64,000 nucleotides of DNA from Rhodovibrio salinarum DSM 9154 (GCF_000515255.1 NZ_KI911559.1:3518693-3582692); one strand, 5' to 3'. Positions 8,970 to 18,068 are shown, counted from the first letter of the stretch. Made by a program: numbers and translations. Notes: generated by a model from the sequence alone, not told the origin.

Positions 8970-10066
8970 TCCGCCGCCTCCCGCGTCGCCTGCTTGTCGT
9001 GAAAGCGTCGTCGCAGCTCCCGCAGCATCACCAGTTCCGACTGGAAGTCGACGTAGTGCGGCAGCTTCAGGTGCTGGACGAAACCGGACGCCTCGACGTT
9101 GTCGCTGTGCGAGAGCACGAACTCCTGGTCCTGCGCCGGTGCGACCAGTTGCTCGCCGAGTTCCTGTGACCTGAGCGCCCGGTCGACCAACGACATCGAC
9201 ATCGCCTTGCGCTCGTTATGGCCGAAGGTCAGGCCGTAACCGCGCGTGAACTGCGGCGGGCTGCTTTCCGACCCCTTGAACTGGTTGATCATCTGACACT
9301 CGGTGAGGGTGATCTCCGCGATCTCGATCTCGAAGCCGAGCTCTTCCGGTATGAAACCGACCGCAACCTCACCCAGCCGGATCTCCCCGGCAAAAGGGTG
9401 TGCGTTGCCGTAACCGCGCTGGGTGGAATAAGCGAGCGAGAGCAGATAGCCCTCGTCGCCACGCGCCAGCATCTGCAGCCAGGTGTCACGGTCGGCGGGA
9501 TAGGTCACCGGTTCCCGGGTGATATCGGCCGGGCTCTCCGTACCGTCGTCGGCCGGAGATGGCTCGATCAAGCCGTCGCGGTCGAGGTGCTGCAGCACGC
9601 CCGGCATCTCCTCGGCAACCGGGTCCTGCGCGTCTTCCGGCGCCTGGGGAATCTGGCCATCGGCCAACAACTGGAAGTCCAGCAGGCGCTGGGTGTAATC
9701 GAAGCTGGGTCCGAGCACCTGCCCACCCGGCACGTCCTTGTACGTCGCGGAGATCCGACGGCGCACCGCCATCGCCTGGGTATCGACCGCGCGGGCGTAG
9801 CCGAAACGCGGCAGCGTGGTGCGATAGGCGCGCAGCAAGAACACCGCCTCCTGCACATCGCCGCAGGCCTGCTTCAGGGCGAGCGCGGCCAGCGCGCGGT
9901 CGTAGAGCGCGCCTTCCGCCATCACCCGGTCGACGGCCAGACCCAACTGCTCGCGGATCTGGTCGACGCCCAGGTCGGAGACCGTCCGGTCGCCGCGCCG
10001 CGTCTCGGCCAGCAACTGTAGGGAATTGGCGATCGCTTCCGCCCCGCCTTTAACGGCCACGTACAT
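8966..10066 (-). CDS. phnI: C-P lyase core subunit PhnI
   Basis: This 366-residue protein is the nucleosidase-like subunit of the PhnGHI core that joins the phosphonate to the ribose of ATP. It opens MYVAVKGGAEAI, as PhnI proteins do, and contains RGYGLTFGHNERKAMSM and FVQHLKLPHYVDFQSEL, which are hallmark stretches. A GGAGGGG ribosome site precedes the ATG at 10066. It sits 4 bases after phnH and overlaps phnJ by 4 bases. Confidence 0.94.
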   Translation of the reverse strand: MYVAVKGGAEAIANSLQLLAETRRGDRTVSDLGVDQIREQLGLAVDRVMAEGALYDRALAALALKQACGDVQEAVFLLRAYRTTLPRFGYARAVDTQAMAVRRRISATYKDVPGGQVLGPSFDYTQRLLDFQLLADGQIPQAPEDAQDPVAEEMPGVLQHLDRDGLIEPSPADDGTESPADITREPVTYPADRDTWLQMLARGDEGYLLSLAYSTQRGYGNAHPFAGEIRLGEVAVGFIPEELGFEIEIAEITLTECQMINQFKGSESSPPQFTRGYGLTFGHNERKAMSMSLVDRALRSQELGEQLVAPAQDQEFVLSHSDNVEASGFVQHLKLPHYVDFQSELVMLRELRRRFHDKQATREAAE

Positions 10067-10070
10067 CGCC

Positions 10071-10712
10071 TTACCCCTCCTGCGCGTCGGTAATGCGAGT
10101 GGTGCGCGGCAGCGCCGCCAGGCGGCTGCCGTGGGTCAGGATCAGGTCGACCCCACAGGGAAAGGCCGCCCCGTTGTCCCGCCAACGGTCGACGAAGTCG
10201 CCGGGCAGCCCCTCGGTCGCCAGCCTGGCCGTGTCCTCGATCCCCGGGCCCGCCAGCGTCCAGGCGTCGGGCCCCTCGGCCTCTAGGCGCGGCACCTCGA
10301 TAACCAGGGTGGCGCTGCGGTCCGGATAGCGATCGAGCCCCTGCGCACAAGCATCCAGCGCGGGCAAACCAGCAGCGTCCGTCAGGACGAAGGCCGCCTG
10401 CCCAACGTCGTCCAGCACCGGCGCGTTGCAGTGGAACTTCAGATAGCCAACCGCAGCCTCCGTCGCGATCGCCGGGGCCAGCCATAGCGGTGCGTCGGCA
10501 TCGGCCAACGTTAGGCAAACGGCAGCCATCGCCGGCGACAGGCCGGTTGGGGGCGCCAGCTCCTGACCGCAGGTCTGGAGCGTCCCCGGCCGGGCCATCG
10601 CTTGCAGGAGACCACGGAAGGCCTGCTGCGCGCCGTGAACAGGATCGGCGAAGCCAGGCTGCAGGCCGGCATCTCCGGTGATTTGGAACGCGGGCGCCAT
10701 GGTGTCAGTCAT
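10071..10712 (-). CDS. phnH: C-P lyase core subunit PhnH
   Basis: This 213-residue PhnH protein is a structural partner of PhnG, PhnI and PhnJ in the C-P lyase core. Family marks are the N-terminal GFADPVHGAQQAFRGLLQAM and PCGVDLILTHGSRLAALPRT near the end. The start overlaps the phnG stop by 8 bases. Confidence 0.93.
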   Translation of the reverse strand: MTDTMAPAFQITGDAGLQPGFADPVHGAQQAFRGLLQAMARPGTLQTCGQELAPPTGLSPAMAAVCLTLADADAPLWLAPAIATEAAVGYLKFHCNAPVLDDVGQAAFVLTDAAGLPALDACAQGLDRYPDRSATLVIEVPRLEAEGPDAWTLAGPGIEDTARLATEGLPGDFVDRWRDNGAAFPCGVDLILTHGSRLAALPRTTRITDAQEG

Positions 10713-11226
10713 CTCCGCGGGTAACGGTGGTGAAGTTGACCTTGGTGGCGCCCGCCTTGCGGGCCGCCGCGGCGCGACGGGCGGCGGCAGCGTCCAACAG
10801 CGGGCGGATCACGACGGCCTCCAGCCGGTCGGCCCAGGCCGGGTCCTGTAGCAACGCGTCCAGCACCGCAGCGCGCTCGGCGTGCGTCTTGTCGCGCCCC
10901 ATGACGTAGGCGTGTCCGGCGATGCCGTCGGCCGTCCCGTCGACGATCCGGACCGTGCAGCGGGTGATCGTGATCTCGCCCAGGTTGAAGCGGCGGCCAT
11001 CGCCACCGATCCGCCCGCGGGTCATCACCATCCCCGTCTCCGGTGCGCGCAGCCGCTGCCAGTCCGGCAACGCGGGCAGGTTTGACCAACAGCCGGCTAG
11101 TTGACCCGGATCGGCTTTCGCCAACGCCCCCATCCAACGCTGCCGACGGGCGACAGGATCGGACGACGGCACACCGGGGTCGGCTATGCCCGCATCGTGG
11201 GCATGGGTATCAGGAGACGCGCTCAC
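10705..11226 (-). CDS. phnG: C-P lyase core subunit PhnG
   Basis: This 173-residue protein is the first gene of the C-P lyase operon. It uses a GTG start (11226) and has about 25 residues before the usual PhnG beginning (RQRWMGALAKAD). The stretches FNLGEITITRC and GRDKTHAERAAVLDAL are typical. The C-terminus is Ala/Arg-rich. A PhnF-type operator candidate lies 21-48 bases upstream. Confidence 0.92.
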   Translation of the reverse strand: MSASPDTHAHDAGIADPGVPSSDPVARRQRWMGALAKADPGQLAGCWSNLPALPDWQRLRAPETGMVMTRGRIGGDGRRFNLGEITITRCTVRIVDGTADGIAGHAYVMGRDKTHAERAAVLDALLQDPAWADRLEAVVIRPLLDAAAARRAAAARKAGATKVNFTTVTRGDD

Positions 11227-11246
11227 GGGCTCGACAACTCGCAGAT

Positions 11247-11274
11247 TTGTCTAGATGTCTATATGACTAAATGC
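11247..11274 (-). promoter_or_regulatory. candidate PhnF (GntR) operator
   Basis: This AT-rich run in a GC-rich intergenic region contains TTGTCTAGATGTCTATATGAC. It holds a perfect TCTAGA palindrome beside the near-palindrome GTCTATATGAC. It lies just upstream of the phnG GTG start and 90 bases from phnF, the normal position for a PhnF-type repressor site. The exact bases contacted are not known. Confidence 0.45.
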
Positions 11275-11314
11275 TAGCCTGCGGCGAACCGGTCCGGGTG
11301 TAAAGACCGGGGGT

Positions 11315-11332
11315 ATGAAGCTTTCGTGAAGC
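11315..11332 (-). promoter_or_regulatory. weak Pho-box candidate before phnG
   Basis: The minus strand reads GCTTCAC-GAAA-GCTTCAT, a direct repeat with the 11-base period of a Pho box, but with only 8 of 14 consensus matches (the TCAC/TCAT cores). It lies about 90 bases upstream of phnG and 30 bases before phnF. Confidence 0.25.
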
Positions 11333-11363
11333 CTTTCCCATCAAGAACTTAACGGGGATCATC

Positions 11364-12089
11364 TTGGCCGATCTGGAACGCCGCGGCGGGCTTGCGATCT
11401 GGCGACAGATCGCCCAAGAGCTGGAGGCCCAAATCGACGCGGGCGCCCTGCGACCGGGCGCTCAACTGCCAACCGAGGCGGCGTTGGCCCAGCGCTATGG
11501 CGTCAACCGCCACACCGCGCGCCGGGCAGTAGCCGATCTCGAGGATCGCGGCCTGGTCACGGTCGCGCAGGGCCGCGGGACCTTCGTGTGCACCGAACTG
11601 ATCGACTACCGCCTATCCCGGCGTACCCGTTTTTCCGAGAATATCCGCCGCAACAAGCAAACGCCGGGCGGCAAGCTGCTCGCCGCTGCGGTAGTGCAAG
11701 CCGACCGGGCGATCGCCGAGCGTCTACAGATCCCGATTGGGGCCAACGTGCAGCGGTTGGACTCGCTGCGCACCGCCGACGGTGTCCCGATCAACCTGTC
11801 GCACCAACACTTCCCCGGCGATCGCTTTCCCGGACTGGCCGACGCGGTCGAACGCCACGGCGCGATCACGCCGGCACTCGCGGAGTACGGGGTGGGCGAT
11901 TACACCCGCCGGGAAACCCGCCTGTCCGCCCGTCCCGCCAGCCGACGCGAGGCGCGCCTGCTCGCGCTGGCCGAAGGCGCACCGGTACTGGTTGCGGAGA
12001 ATCTCAACGTCGACCCCGACGGCCGGCCGGTCGAGGTCAGCCAGACCCTTTACGCCGCCGACCGGGTGCAGCTGACGGTCGAGCCGTAG
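11364..12089 (+). CDS. phnF: GntR-family phosphonate operon regulator
   Basis: This 241-residue regulator has an N-terminal winged-helix domain (LPTEAALAQRYGVNRHTAR, about residues 34-52, then GRGTFV) and a C-terminal UTRA ligand domain (about residues 95-238). The start is a TTG at 11364; no ATG fits in frame at the right place. It is divergent from phnGHIJKLM and convergent with phnX, ending 3 bases before the phnX stop. PhnF proteins repress phn genes and respond to a phosphonate-related ligand or phosphate state. Confidence 0.88.
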   Translation: MADLERRGGLAIWRQIAQELEAQIDAGALRPGAQLPTEAALAQRYGVNRHTARRAVADLEDRGLVTVAQGRGTFVCTELIDYRLSRRTRFSENIRRNKQTPGGKLLAAAVVQADRAIAERLQIPIGANVQRLDSLRTADGVPINLSHQHFPGDRFPGLADAVERHGAITPALAEYGVGDYTRRETRLSARPASRREARLLALAEGAPVLVAENLNVDPDGRPVEVSQTLYAADRVQLTVEP

Positions 12090-12092
12090 CGC

Positions 12093-12920
12093 CTACGGCT
12101 GCGCGCCCCGTGCCAGGGCGACCTCGATCGCGTCGAGCGCCGCCGGCAGGTCCGCGATCGTGTCGACCACCTGGTGGGCACCCGCACGCGCCAGCCGGGT
12201 GGCAGCAACCTCACGCAGCGCCGCCTGCCGCTCGGTGGGCAGCCCCTGCCAGTCGGCCAACGACAGCCCAACCTCGTTGCCGGAGATGGCAAGCGAGACG
12301 GTCCACATCCCGGCGTTCAGCCCTTCCTCAACGTCGCTCACCGTGTCACCGACCTTGACGCAGGCGGCGGCCGGCCAGACGTCCAAGGCTTCCATCGCCC
12401 GCTGCGCCATGAACGGGGCCGGGCGGCCGCGTGCGACCTCGTCGACCGCGACGACGACATCCGGCACGTACCCTTCTGCCGCCGCGCTGTCGCGCACGCG
12501 GTCCATCATCTCGCGGGTGTAGCCGCTGGTGGAGCCAAGCGCGATACCGCGCCGGCGCAGTTCCGCCGCCGTTTCCACCGCGCCCGGAATCAGCGCCCTG
12601 TGAATCTCCAACGCCGCGAGCTGCTGTGGGACAAAGGCGTCGAACAGACGGTCAACGTCCGCGGCTTCGGGCGCGCGGCCGTGCACTGCTTCCCAGCGCT
12701 GGCCGATCGCGGAGGTCCCCAGCATCGCCTCGATGTGGTCGCGCTTGTGCCGGCCCATGAAAGCACGCGCTTCTTCCACCGAGACCGCGACGCCCGCATC
12801 CTCGAAGATACGCTGGAACACCGCTGCCGGTGCCAGGCAGCCGAAGTCCACCGTGGTGCCCGCCCAGTCAAGCACCACGGCACGCACGGGCCCGGTGTAG
12901 CGGCGTTGATAGGCGAACAT
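12093..12920 (-). CDS. phnX: phosphonoacetaldehyde hydrolase
   Basis: This 275-residue HAD-family enzyme hydrolyses phosphonoacetaldehyde to acetaldehyde and phosphate. The nucleophile motif DWAGTTVD has Asp18, the Schiff-base lysine is in FMGRHKRDH (K59), and GSTSGYTREMM and KVGDTVSDVEEG complete the active site. I placed the start at 12920 (MFAYQRRYTG); the open frame continues upstream without protein-like sequence. It is the last gene of the phnCDEE operon and takes the product expected from the neighbouring FAD oxidase. Confidence 0.93.
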   Translation of the reverse strand: MFAYQRRYTGPVRAVVLDWAGTTVDFGCLAPAAVFQRIFEDAGVAVSVEEARAFMGRHKRDHIEAMLGTSAIGQRWEAVHGRAPEAADVDRLFDAFVPQQLAALEIHRALIPGAVETAAELRRRGIALGSTSGYTREMMDRVRDSAAAEGYVPDVVVAVDEVARGRPAPFMAQRAMEALDVWPAAACVKVGDTVSDVEEGLNAGMWTVSLAISGNEVGLSLADWQGLPTERQAALREVAATRLARAGAHQVVDTIADLPAALDAIEVALARGAQP

Positions 12921-12967
12921 GGGGCCTCCCGTTGTCTCTTGGACTGCCCAGCGGCCGCGCCCTGCCC

Positions 12968-14134
12968 TCACACCGGCAGGGGGGACGCGCTGGGATCGCG
13001 ATCGAACAGCTCGCCAACGCTTTCCTCGGCGAGCGCGAAAGCGGTGGACATGCCGGTGCCGGAGGTGATCACCACCTGCCGAACGTCGGGGCGCGGCCGG
13101 TCGATCAGATTCTCCCGCCCGGCGCAGGCGGCGTAGACCCCGGTCCAGCGCTCGGTCACGCGGACATCGTCCAGCGCCAGCGTGGCGCGCGCGACGTTCA
13201 GGATCGCGTCGTCGACCTCCGCCGGCTGGAAGGGATCGGGCGCGTCCGCGTAGGCGTGGCTGTCGCCCAGGACCAGCGAGCCATCGGCGCTTTGCACCGC
13301 GATCAGGTGGATGCCGTGGGCAAGCGCATGGCCAGCACTCGGCTCCGCTTCCAACCGCTCGGTCAGATCGGCGGCCTCCGCTAAATCGGCATAGCCCGGG
13401 TAGCGGACCAGCGACAGGTCGCCCATCACCGCCGCCGTCTGCCGGTAGGTGCCGGGCAACGGGGCGGCACGCAGCATGTGCAGCTTGCACTTGGACAGGC
13501 CATAATCCGCCAGCCGCTCAGCGAACGGGCCGGTGGCATCGCTGCCGGGGCAAATCGCGATCGCACCGGCCTCCACCGGTCCAGCGCTGGTCTCGACCCG
13601 GGGCGGATCGACCGCGCGCACGTTGACGCCGAAGGCGAACGTGACGCCCAACGCCTCGGCCAGCCAATGCGTCAGACGCGCGATCGCCTGCCTCGCTTCT
13701 ACCCGGCGCTCGTGCGGACTTTCCAACACGCCTTGCAGCGCCTCAGGATTCAGATGCGGATAGCGCGCCAGCGCCGTGTCGGGATCGAGCAGCCGGCAAT
13801 CCGCGCCCATTTCCGTGGCGAGGAAACTCTCGACCACCGCCAGACCTTCTTCCGTCTGCACCGCGAGCGTCAGGCCGGAATGCAGGTTGGCGATCCCGGC
13901 CGGACCGGCAAGTTCGTCCCAGACGTCACGGCTGCGCAGCGCCCGACACCACTGCGCGCCGCGTTCCTGGCCGGTAACAGTGACGAAACCGAAGTTGCGG
14001 ATCGACGCGCCGACGTTGGCAGCCTCGCGGTCCAGCACGATCACCCGCTTGCCCAGCCGTCGCGCAGCCAGGGCATGCGCCAGCCCGACGATGCCCGCGC
14101 CGACGACTGCCAGGTCGTAGGGTCCCTGGCTCAT
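12968..14134 (-). CDS. FAD-dependent amine oxidase of phosphonatase clusters (TIGR03364-like)
   Basis: This 388-residue member of the DAO/glycine oxidase fold has the N-terminal dinucleotide motif VVGAGIVGLAHALAARRLGK (about residues 9-28), SIRNFGFVTVTGQ and a C-terminal VVITSGTGMSTAFALAEE. Members of this family are often found beside phnX and are thought to oxidise aminoethylphosphonate or its N-methyl form to phosphonoacetaldehyde. That would feed PhnX directly and make a transaminase (phnW) unnecessary; none is seen here. It overlaps the upstream hydrolase gene by 4 bases. The substrate is inferred from family and context. Confidence 0.82.
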   Translation of the reverse strand: MSQGPYDLAVVGAGIVGLAHALAARRLGKRVIVLDREAANVGASIRNFGFVTVTGQERGAQWCRALRSRDVWDELAGPAGIANLHSGLTLAVQTEEGLAVVESFLATEMGADCRLLDPDTALARYPHLNPEALQGVLESPHERRVEARQAIARLTHWLAEALGVTFAFGVNVRAVDPPRVETSAGPVEAGAIAICPGSDATGPFAERLADYGLSKCKLHMLRAAPLPGTYRQTAAVMGDLSLVRYPGYADLAEAADLTERLEAEPSAGHALAHGIHLIAVQSADGSLVLGDSHAYADAPDPFQPAEVDDAILNVARATLALDDVRVTERWTGVYAACAGRENLIDRPRPDVRQVVITSGTGMSTAFALAEESVGELFDRDPSASPLPV

Positions 14135-15708
14135 GCCGCGCCCTGCTCCCGTTGCGCCGCCCGGCGCGGACCGCGGTAGATCGTGGGCCCGCCCTCGCTC
14201 AACAGGGTGTTCGTCCAGGTTCGGTCGGCGTGCAGAAGGCGCTTGGATAACAGCGCCTGGGCGCAATCCCGCTCGATCGCCGCATAGGCTGGATCGCCTG
14301 CCAGGTTCCGGCTTTCGTGGGGATCGACCTCCAGGTCGAACAGCAGTGGCGGCAGACCAGCACAGTGCACGTATTTCCAGCGCGACCCGCGCAGCGCGGC
14401 AAGCGCGCATTCGTCCGGCGCCAGCCCCAGATGCCGTTCAGCTTCCAGCTTGGCCACATCGCGGAAATCGAACTCGAACATTGCCGTCTCGCGCCAACCG
14501 GCCGGCGTGCGCCCCTGCCGAACGAAAGGACGCAGGCTGCAGCCGTCACACACCTCAGGGACGACGCCGCCAAGGGTATCCAGGATCGTCGGCACGACGT
14601 CCACCGCCTCGGTGATCGCCGCGACCTCTGTACCGCGGGTGGTCTCCGCATCAGGGTCGCGAATGATCAACGGTACATGGAAAGCGCTGTCGAAATAGCC
14701 TTCCTTGCCGAACAGCCAACGTTCGCCAAGCAGCTCACCATGATCGCCGGTGACCACGACAAGGGTCTCGTCAAGCTCGCCGGTCGCCCGTAGTTGGTCG
14801 AGAATCCGGCCGAGGTGATGATCGACTTCCGCCAGCAGGCCGAAGTATGTCGCAATCATCTGGCGCAATTCGGCCGCGCCCAGCGCGCACAAAGTCGTAT
14901 CGTGGCCGGTGTAGATGTCGGGCGCATCGTGCTTGGCGTGCAACCAGTCGTGCAGCGGATGCGCCGCCCGCTCCGCAGGCAGGGACCGCGGGCGCGCGGG
15001 CAACGGCACGCTCTCAGGATCGATCAGGCTGGCCCAAGGCTCTGGCGCGATCAGCGGCGGATGCGGACGCAGGTAGCTGAGATGGATGAACCAGCCTTGA
15101 CCCGTCCGCGGCCCCAGCCACTCCAGCACGCGATCGGTCAGGAAGGCCGTATCGCTATCCTCCGCCGTGTAAATGGGGCGCGGCGGGTGCCGCTCCGGTC
15201 CCGCGAAGCCGGCACCGCCGTCGACCGGCCGGTAGATGTCCGACGGTCGCGCCGGCAGGTCGTAGCCTTTGGCCTGAAGGTGGGCGAGCCAGGGCCAGGA
15301 CACCTCGTTCATGGGGCAGCCGATATCGAAGCCTGGCAGCACCCCCGCATAGGATTGCAGCGCCGGGTCGCCTGCGGGCCGCGTGCGTGGGTCGGGCGTG
15401 GTGTCGGTGTACCCGAACAAGGTTGGCTGAAAACCGAGCCGGCGCGCCTCCAGCGCCAAGTTGGTGAACCGGCTGTCCAGCGGGACACCGTTGCGGACCG
15501 ACCGGTGAACCATGGCGTACAGGCCGGTCATCAAGGAGGCCCGTGCTGGACCACACGGGCTCGCCTGAGCGAAGTGGTTGCGGAAACTCACCCCCTCGCC
15601 CGCCAGCCGGTCCAGGTTAGGGGTGCGCGCACACGGGTGACCATGCGCCGCCAGCGCGTCCGCGCGCCACTGGTCCAGGGTCACGAACAGAACTTTTTTC
15701 ACACTCAC
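14131..15708 (-). CDS. phosphonate monoester hydrolase / sulfatase-family enzyme
   Basis: This 525-residue alkaline-phosphatase superfamily hydrolase has the formylglycine motif C-G-P-A-R (C52, within SPCGPARASLMTG) and metal ligands in TLDQWRAD and VVTGDHGELLGE. In this family the cysteine must be converted to formylglycine by a maturation enzyme that is not in the window. Phosphonate monoester hydrolases free phosphonates from their esters, which fits its place between a phosphonate importer and two phosphonate-degrading enzymes. A true sulfatase cannot be excluded. The start is GTG at 15708 with AGGCGAC upstream; GTG at 15702 is an alternative. Confidence 0.82.
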   Translation of the reverse strand: MSVKKVLFVTLDQWRADALAAHGHPCARTPNLDRLAGEGVSFRNHFAQASPCGPARASLMTGLYAMVHRSVRNGVPLDSRFTNLALEARRLGFQPTLFGYTDTTPDPRTRPAGDPALQSYAGVLPGFDIGCPMNEVSWPWLAHLQAKGYDLPARPSDIYRPVDGGAGFAGPERHPPRPIYTAEDSDTAFLTDRVLEWLGPRTGQGWFIHLSYLRPHPPLIAPEPWASLIDPESVPLPARPRSLPAERAAHPLHDWLHAKHDAPDIYTGHDTTLCALGAAELRQMIATYFGLLAEVDHHLGRILDQLRATGELDETLVVVTGDHGELLGERWLFGKEGYFDSAFHVPLIIRDPDAETTRGTEVAAITEAVDVVPTILDTLGGVVPEVCDGCSLRPFVRQGRTPAGWRETAMFEFDFRDVAKLEAERHLGLAPDECALAALRGSRWKYVHCAGLPPLLFDLEVDPHESRNLAGDPAYAAIERDCAQALLSKRLLHADRTWTNTLLSEGGPTIYRGPRRAAQREQGAA

Positions 15709-15718
15709 GTCGCCTGTC

Positions 15719-17101
15719 TCAGCTCCCTTCCGCCGACCCGATCAGGCGCTTGCGCAGCCAGCCCGAGACCGAGTCCATCGCGATCACGACCAGCACGATG
15801 ATCAGCACGATGTAGGCCGTGTTCTCCCAATCCTGACGGGTCTTGATCGTCTCCATCAGCTTCAGCCCGATGCCACCGGCGCCGAGCGCGCCGACGATGG
15901 TCGCCGAGCGGGTATTGGACTCGAAGAAGTAGAGGAGCTGCGAAACGAACACCGGCAGGATCTGCGGCAGCACGCCGAAGCGGTACTTCTGCAGCCGGCT
16001 GGCGCCGGTGGCCTGCACACCCTCCGGTTCCCGCCGGTCGATGTTCTCGATCGCCTCCGAGAACAGCTTCCCGAAGGTGCCGGTCTCGGTGAACATGAAG
16101 GCGAAGATGCCGGACAGCGGTCCGAGCCCGAAGGCGCGGATGAAGATCAGCGACCAGATCAGGTGGTCGACCGCGCGCAAACTGTCGAACAGCCGCTTGA
16201 CGCCGAAGCGCACGCCGCCCAGCGGATTGACGTTGTAAGCTGCGGCGAAGGACAGCGGCAGCGCAATCAGGGCGGCGCACAACGTCCCCACGATCGCCAT
16301 GACCAGCGTCTGCACCATGGCCCAGAAGATCACGCCATGTTGCCACTCCGGGTTCTCCCAGAACTCCGCCAGGATGAACTGCCAGTTCGGCATGTCGAAG
16401 GAGAGCTGTTCGTCGGAGAAGAAGGCCAGGTCGATCAACTCGCCCAGCGACTTGCCCTTCAGCTCGCTGTCGAAGGTGTAGAAGAAGTTCTCCCAGCCGA
16501 GGAAGTAGCGGTGGACCTCCACCTTCGACTTAGTGATCTGCACCCGCGCCCAGGTATCCAGCCGGCCATCGACCTTGGCCTCGCTGATCTGCAGCCAGTC
16601 CGGCACGTCGGCGGAGAGCACCTTGACGCCATCTTCGCGTGCACGCACCCGGATCGGCTCGCCACCGGCCGGGCGGATCGTCACCAGCCCCGGCTCCATC
16701 ACAACCGAGCCACTATCGCCCAGGTCGACCGTCTGGCTGGCACCGGACAGGCTCACCCACTCGGGCGGCGTATCGTACTCGTTGAAGCGGCTGCCCTCGA
16801 GCTGGACCGTGACCTCCTCGGGCGCGCCGACCTCCTTGGTCACGTGCACCTTGTGGGCATACATGTCGAGCGCGTAGAGGCCGATCAGATCGCCGCGTGC
16901 CTCCCGCACGACCCGCGGCACCTCGAAGTAGAAAACCGAGAACACGAGGTAGGCGATGGCCGCAACCACCGCGCCGATCGGGATCAGACGCTGGCGCCAG
17001 CTGGTCTGGATCGCATGCGGCTGACTGGCTTCAAGCGCGCGCAGCCGGTCCTGATCGGGTGCTCCCGGGGCGGCGTGCGCGCTGTTGGTGCTGACGGTCA
17101 T
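15719..17101 (-). CDS. phnE2: phosphonate ABC transporter permease with large insertion
   Basis: This 460-residue protein has one N-terminal membrane segment (about 41-62), a roughly 190-residue hydrophilic domain rich in beta-type sequence (about 65-255), then a normal PhnE permease core with SLRAVDHLIWSLIFIRAFG and ALGAGGIGLKLMET. The hydrophilic part should face the periplasm and may help receive the binding protein. The protein pairs with the shorter PhnE1 encoded just upstream (20-base gap) to form the channel. The ATG at 17101 starts MTVSTNSAHA. Confidence 0.9.
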   Translation of the reverse strand: MTVSTNSAHAAPGAPDQDRLRALEASQPHAIQTSWRQRLIPIGAVVAAIAYLVFSVFYFEVPRVVREARGDLIGLYALDMYAHKVHVTKEVGAPEEVTVQLEGSRFNEYDTPPEWVSLSGASQTVDLGDSGSVVMEPGLVTIRPAGGEPIRVRAREDGVKVLSADVPDWLQISEAKVDGRLDTWARVQITKSKVEVHRYFLGWENFFYTFDSELKGKSLGELIDLAFFSDEQLSFDMPNWQFILAEFWENPEWQHGVIFWAMVQTLVMAIVGTLCAALIALPLSFAAAYNVNPLGGVRFGVKRLFDSLRAVDHLIWSLIFIRAFGLGPLSGIFAFMFTETGTFGKLFSEAIENIDRREPEGVQATGASRLQKYRFGVLPQILPVFVSQLLYFFESNTRSATIVGALGAGGIGLKLMETIKTRQDWENTAYIVLIIVLVVIAMDSVSGWLRKRLIGSAEGS

Positions 17102-17121
17102 GGGAGACGTTTCCGCGCGGC

Positions 17122-18030
17122 CTAGATCACGCCCGCGCTGCCGGTAAGTTGCCGGCGCGCCCAGGTCGAGAAGTAATCGATGGCGATGATGGTTGCGATC
17201 AGCAGGAACATGATCGCGGCGACGTCGGCGCCGTGCTTCCAGCCGACGTTGGTCTTGAGCGCCTGCCCCAGGCCGCCGGCGCCGACGAAGCCGACGATCG
17301 CCGAAGCGCGCACGTTGATCTCCAGACGCAGCAGGCCATAGGACAGGAAGTTCGGCAGCACCGTCGGCAACACGCCGAAGCGCATCCGTTGGACCCAGCT
17401 GCCGCCGGCCGCCTGCAGGCCGTGCACCGGACGCATGTCGGCGTTCTCGTTCACCTCGGAAAACAGCTTGGCGAGCGCGCCGGTGGTATGAAAAGCGATC
17501 GCGAACACCGCGGCCAAGGCTTCCGGCCCGATCACCAGCACCGCGAACAGCGCCAGCACCAGTTCCGGCAGCGCGCGGGTGATGTCCATCACCCGGCGCA
17601 TCGCCCAGACCAAGGGTTTGCTGCCGACCAGATTGCGGCTGGCGACGAAGCTGAGCAGCCCGCCGCCGACGAAGCCGATCAGGGTCGACAGGATTGCGAT
17701 GTTGATCGTCTCGATCAGGGCAGGCACGTACTTCCAGACCACCGCGAACCAGCCCCAGCCGCGCGCCACCGCCTCGCCGATGATATCGGCGGGGTAGTCG
17801 AAGAAGGCGGTGATGCCGCCCCAGAAGGTGCCGCTATTGGCCTCTTCGGCCGTCTGGAAACCGCCGACGATGATCACCGTGCAGACCACAACCATCAGCA
17901 GGGTATAGAGGTTGCGGCGACGGACGACGCTGGCGTAGCTGGCCTCGATCTGATCGAGCCGCTGGTCGCTCAGCGTCCGCGCGGCGCTACCGGACAGCCC
18001 GCTGCCTGTCGCGGAGGAATCGCTGGCCAT
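17122..18030 (-). CDS. phnE1: phosphonate ABC transporter permease
   Basis: This 302-residue permease has about six membrane segments; MDITRALPELVLALFAVLVI and GFVGAGGLGQALKTN are the PhnE signatures. I chose the ATG at 18030 (MASDSSATGSG); the frame stays open upstream to 18282 through low-complexity Arg/Ser sequence that covers the attenuator-like stem. It works with PhnE2, PhnD and PhnC of the same operon. Confidence 0.9.
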   Translation of the reverse strand: MASDSSATGSGLSGSAARTLSDQRLDQIEASYASVVRRRNLYTLLMVVVCTVIIVGGFQTAEEANSGTFWGGITAFFDYPADIIGEAVARGWGWFAVVWKYVPALIETINIAILSTLIGFVGGGLLSFVASRNLVGSKPLVWAMRRVMDITRALPELVLALFAVLVIGPEALAAVFAIAFHTTGALAKLFSEVNENADMRPVHGLQAAGGSWVQRMRFGVLPTVLPNFLSYGLLRLEINVRASAIVGFVGAGGLGQALKTNVGWKHGADVAAIMFLLIATIIAIDYFSTWARRQLTGSAGVI

Positions 18031-18068
18031 TAATTGGTGGCTCCGGGTGCGCGGATATCGGCTATTCG

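Noticed and set aside
12921-13490. N-terminal extension of phnX
   Set aside because: It overlaps the FAD oxidase gene and does not look like protein; MFAYQRRYTG at 12920 gives the normal family length.
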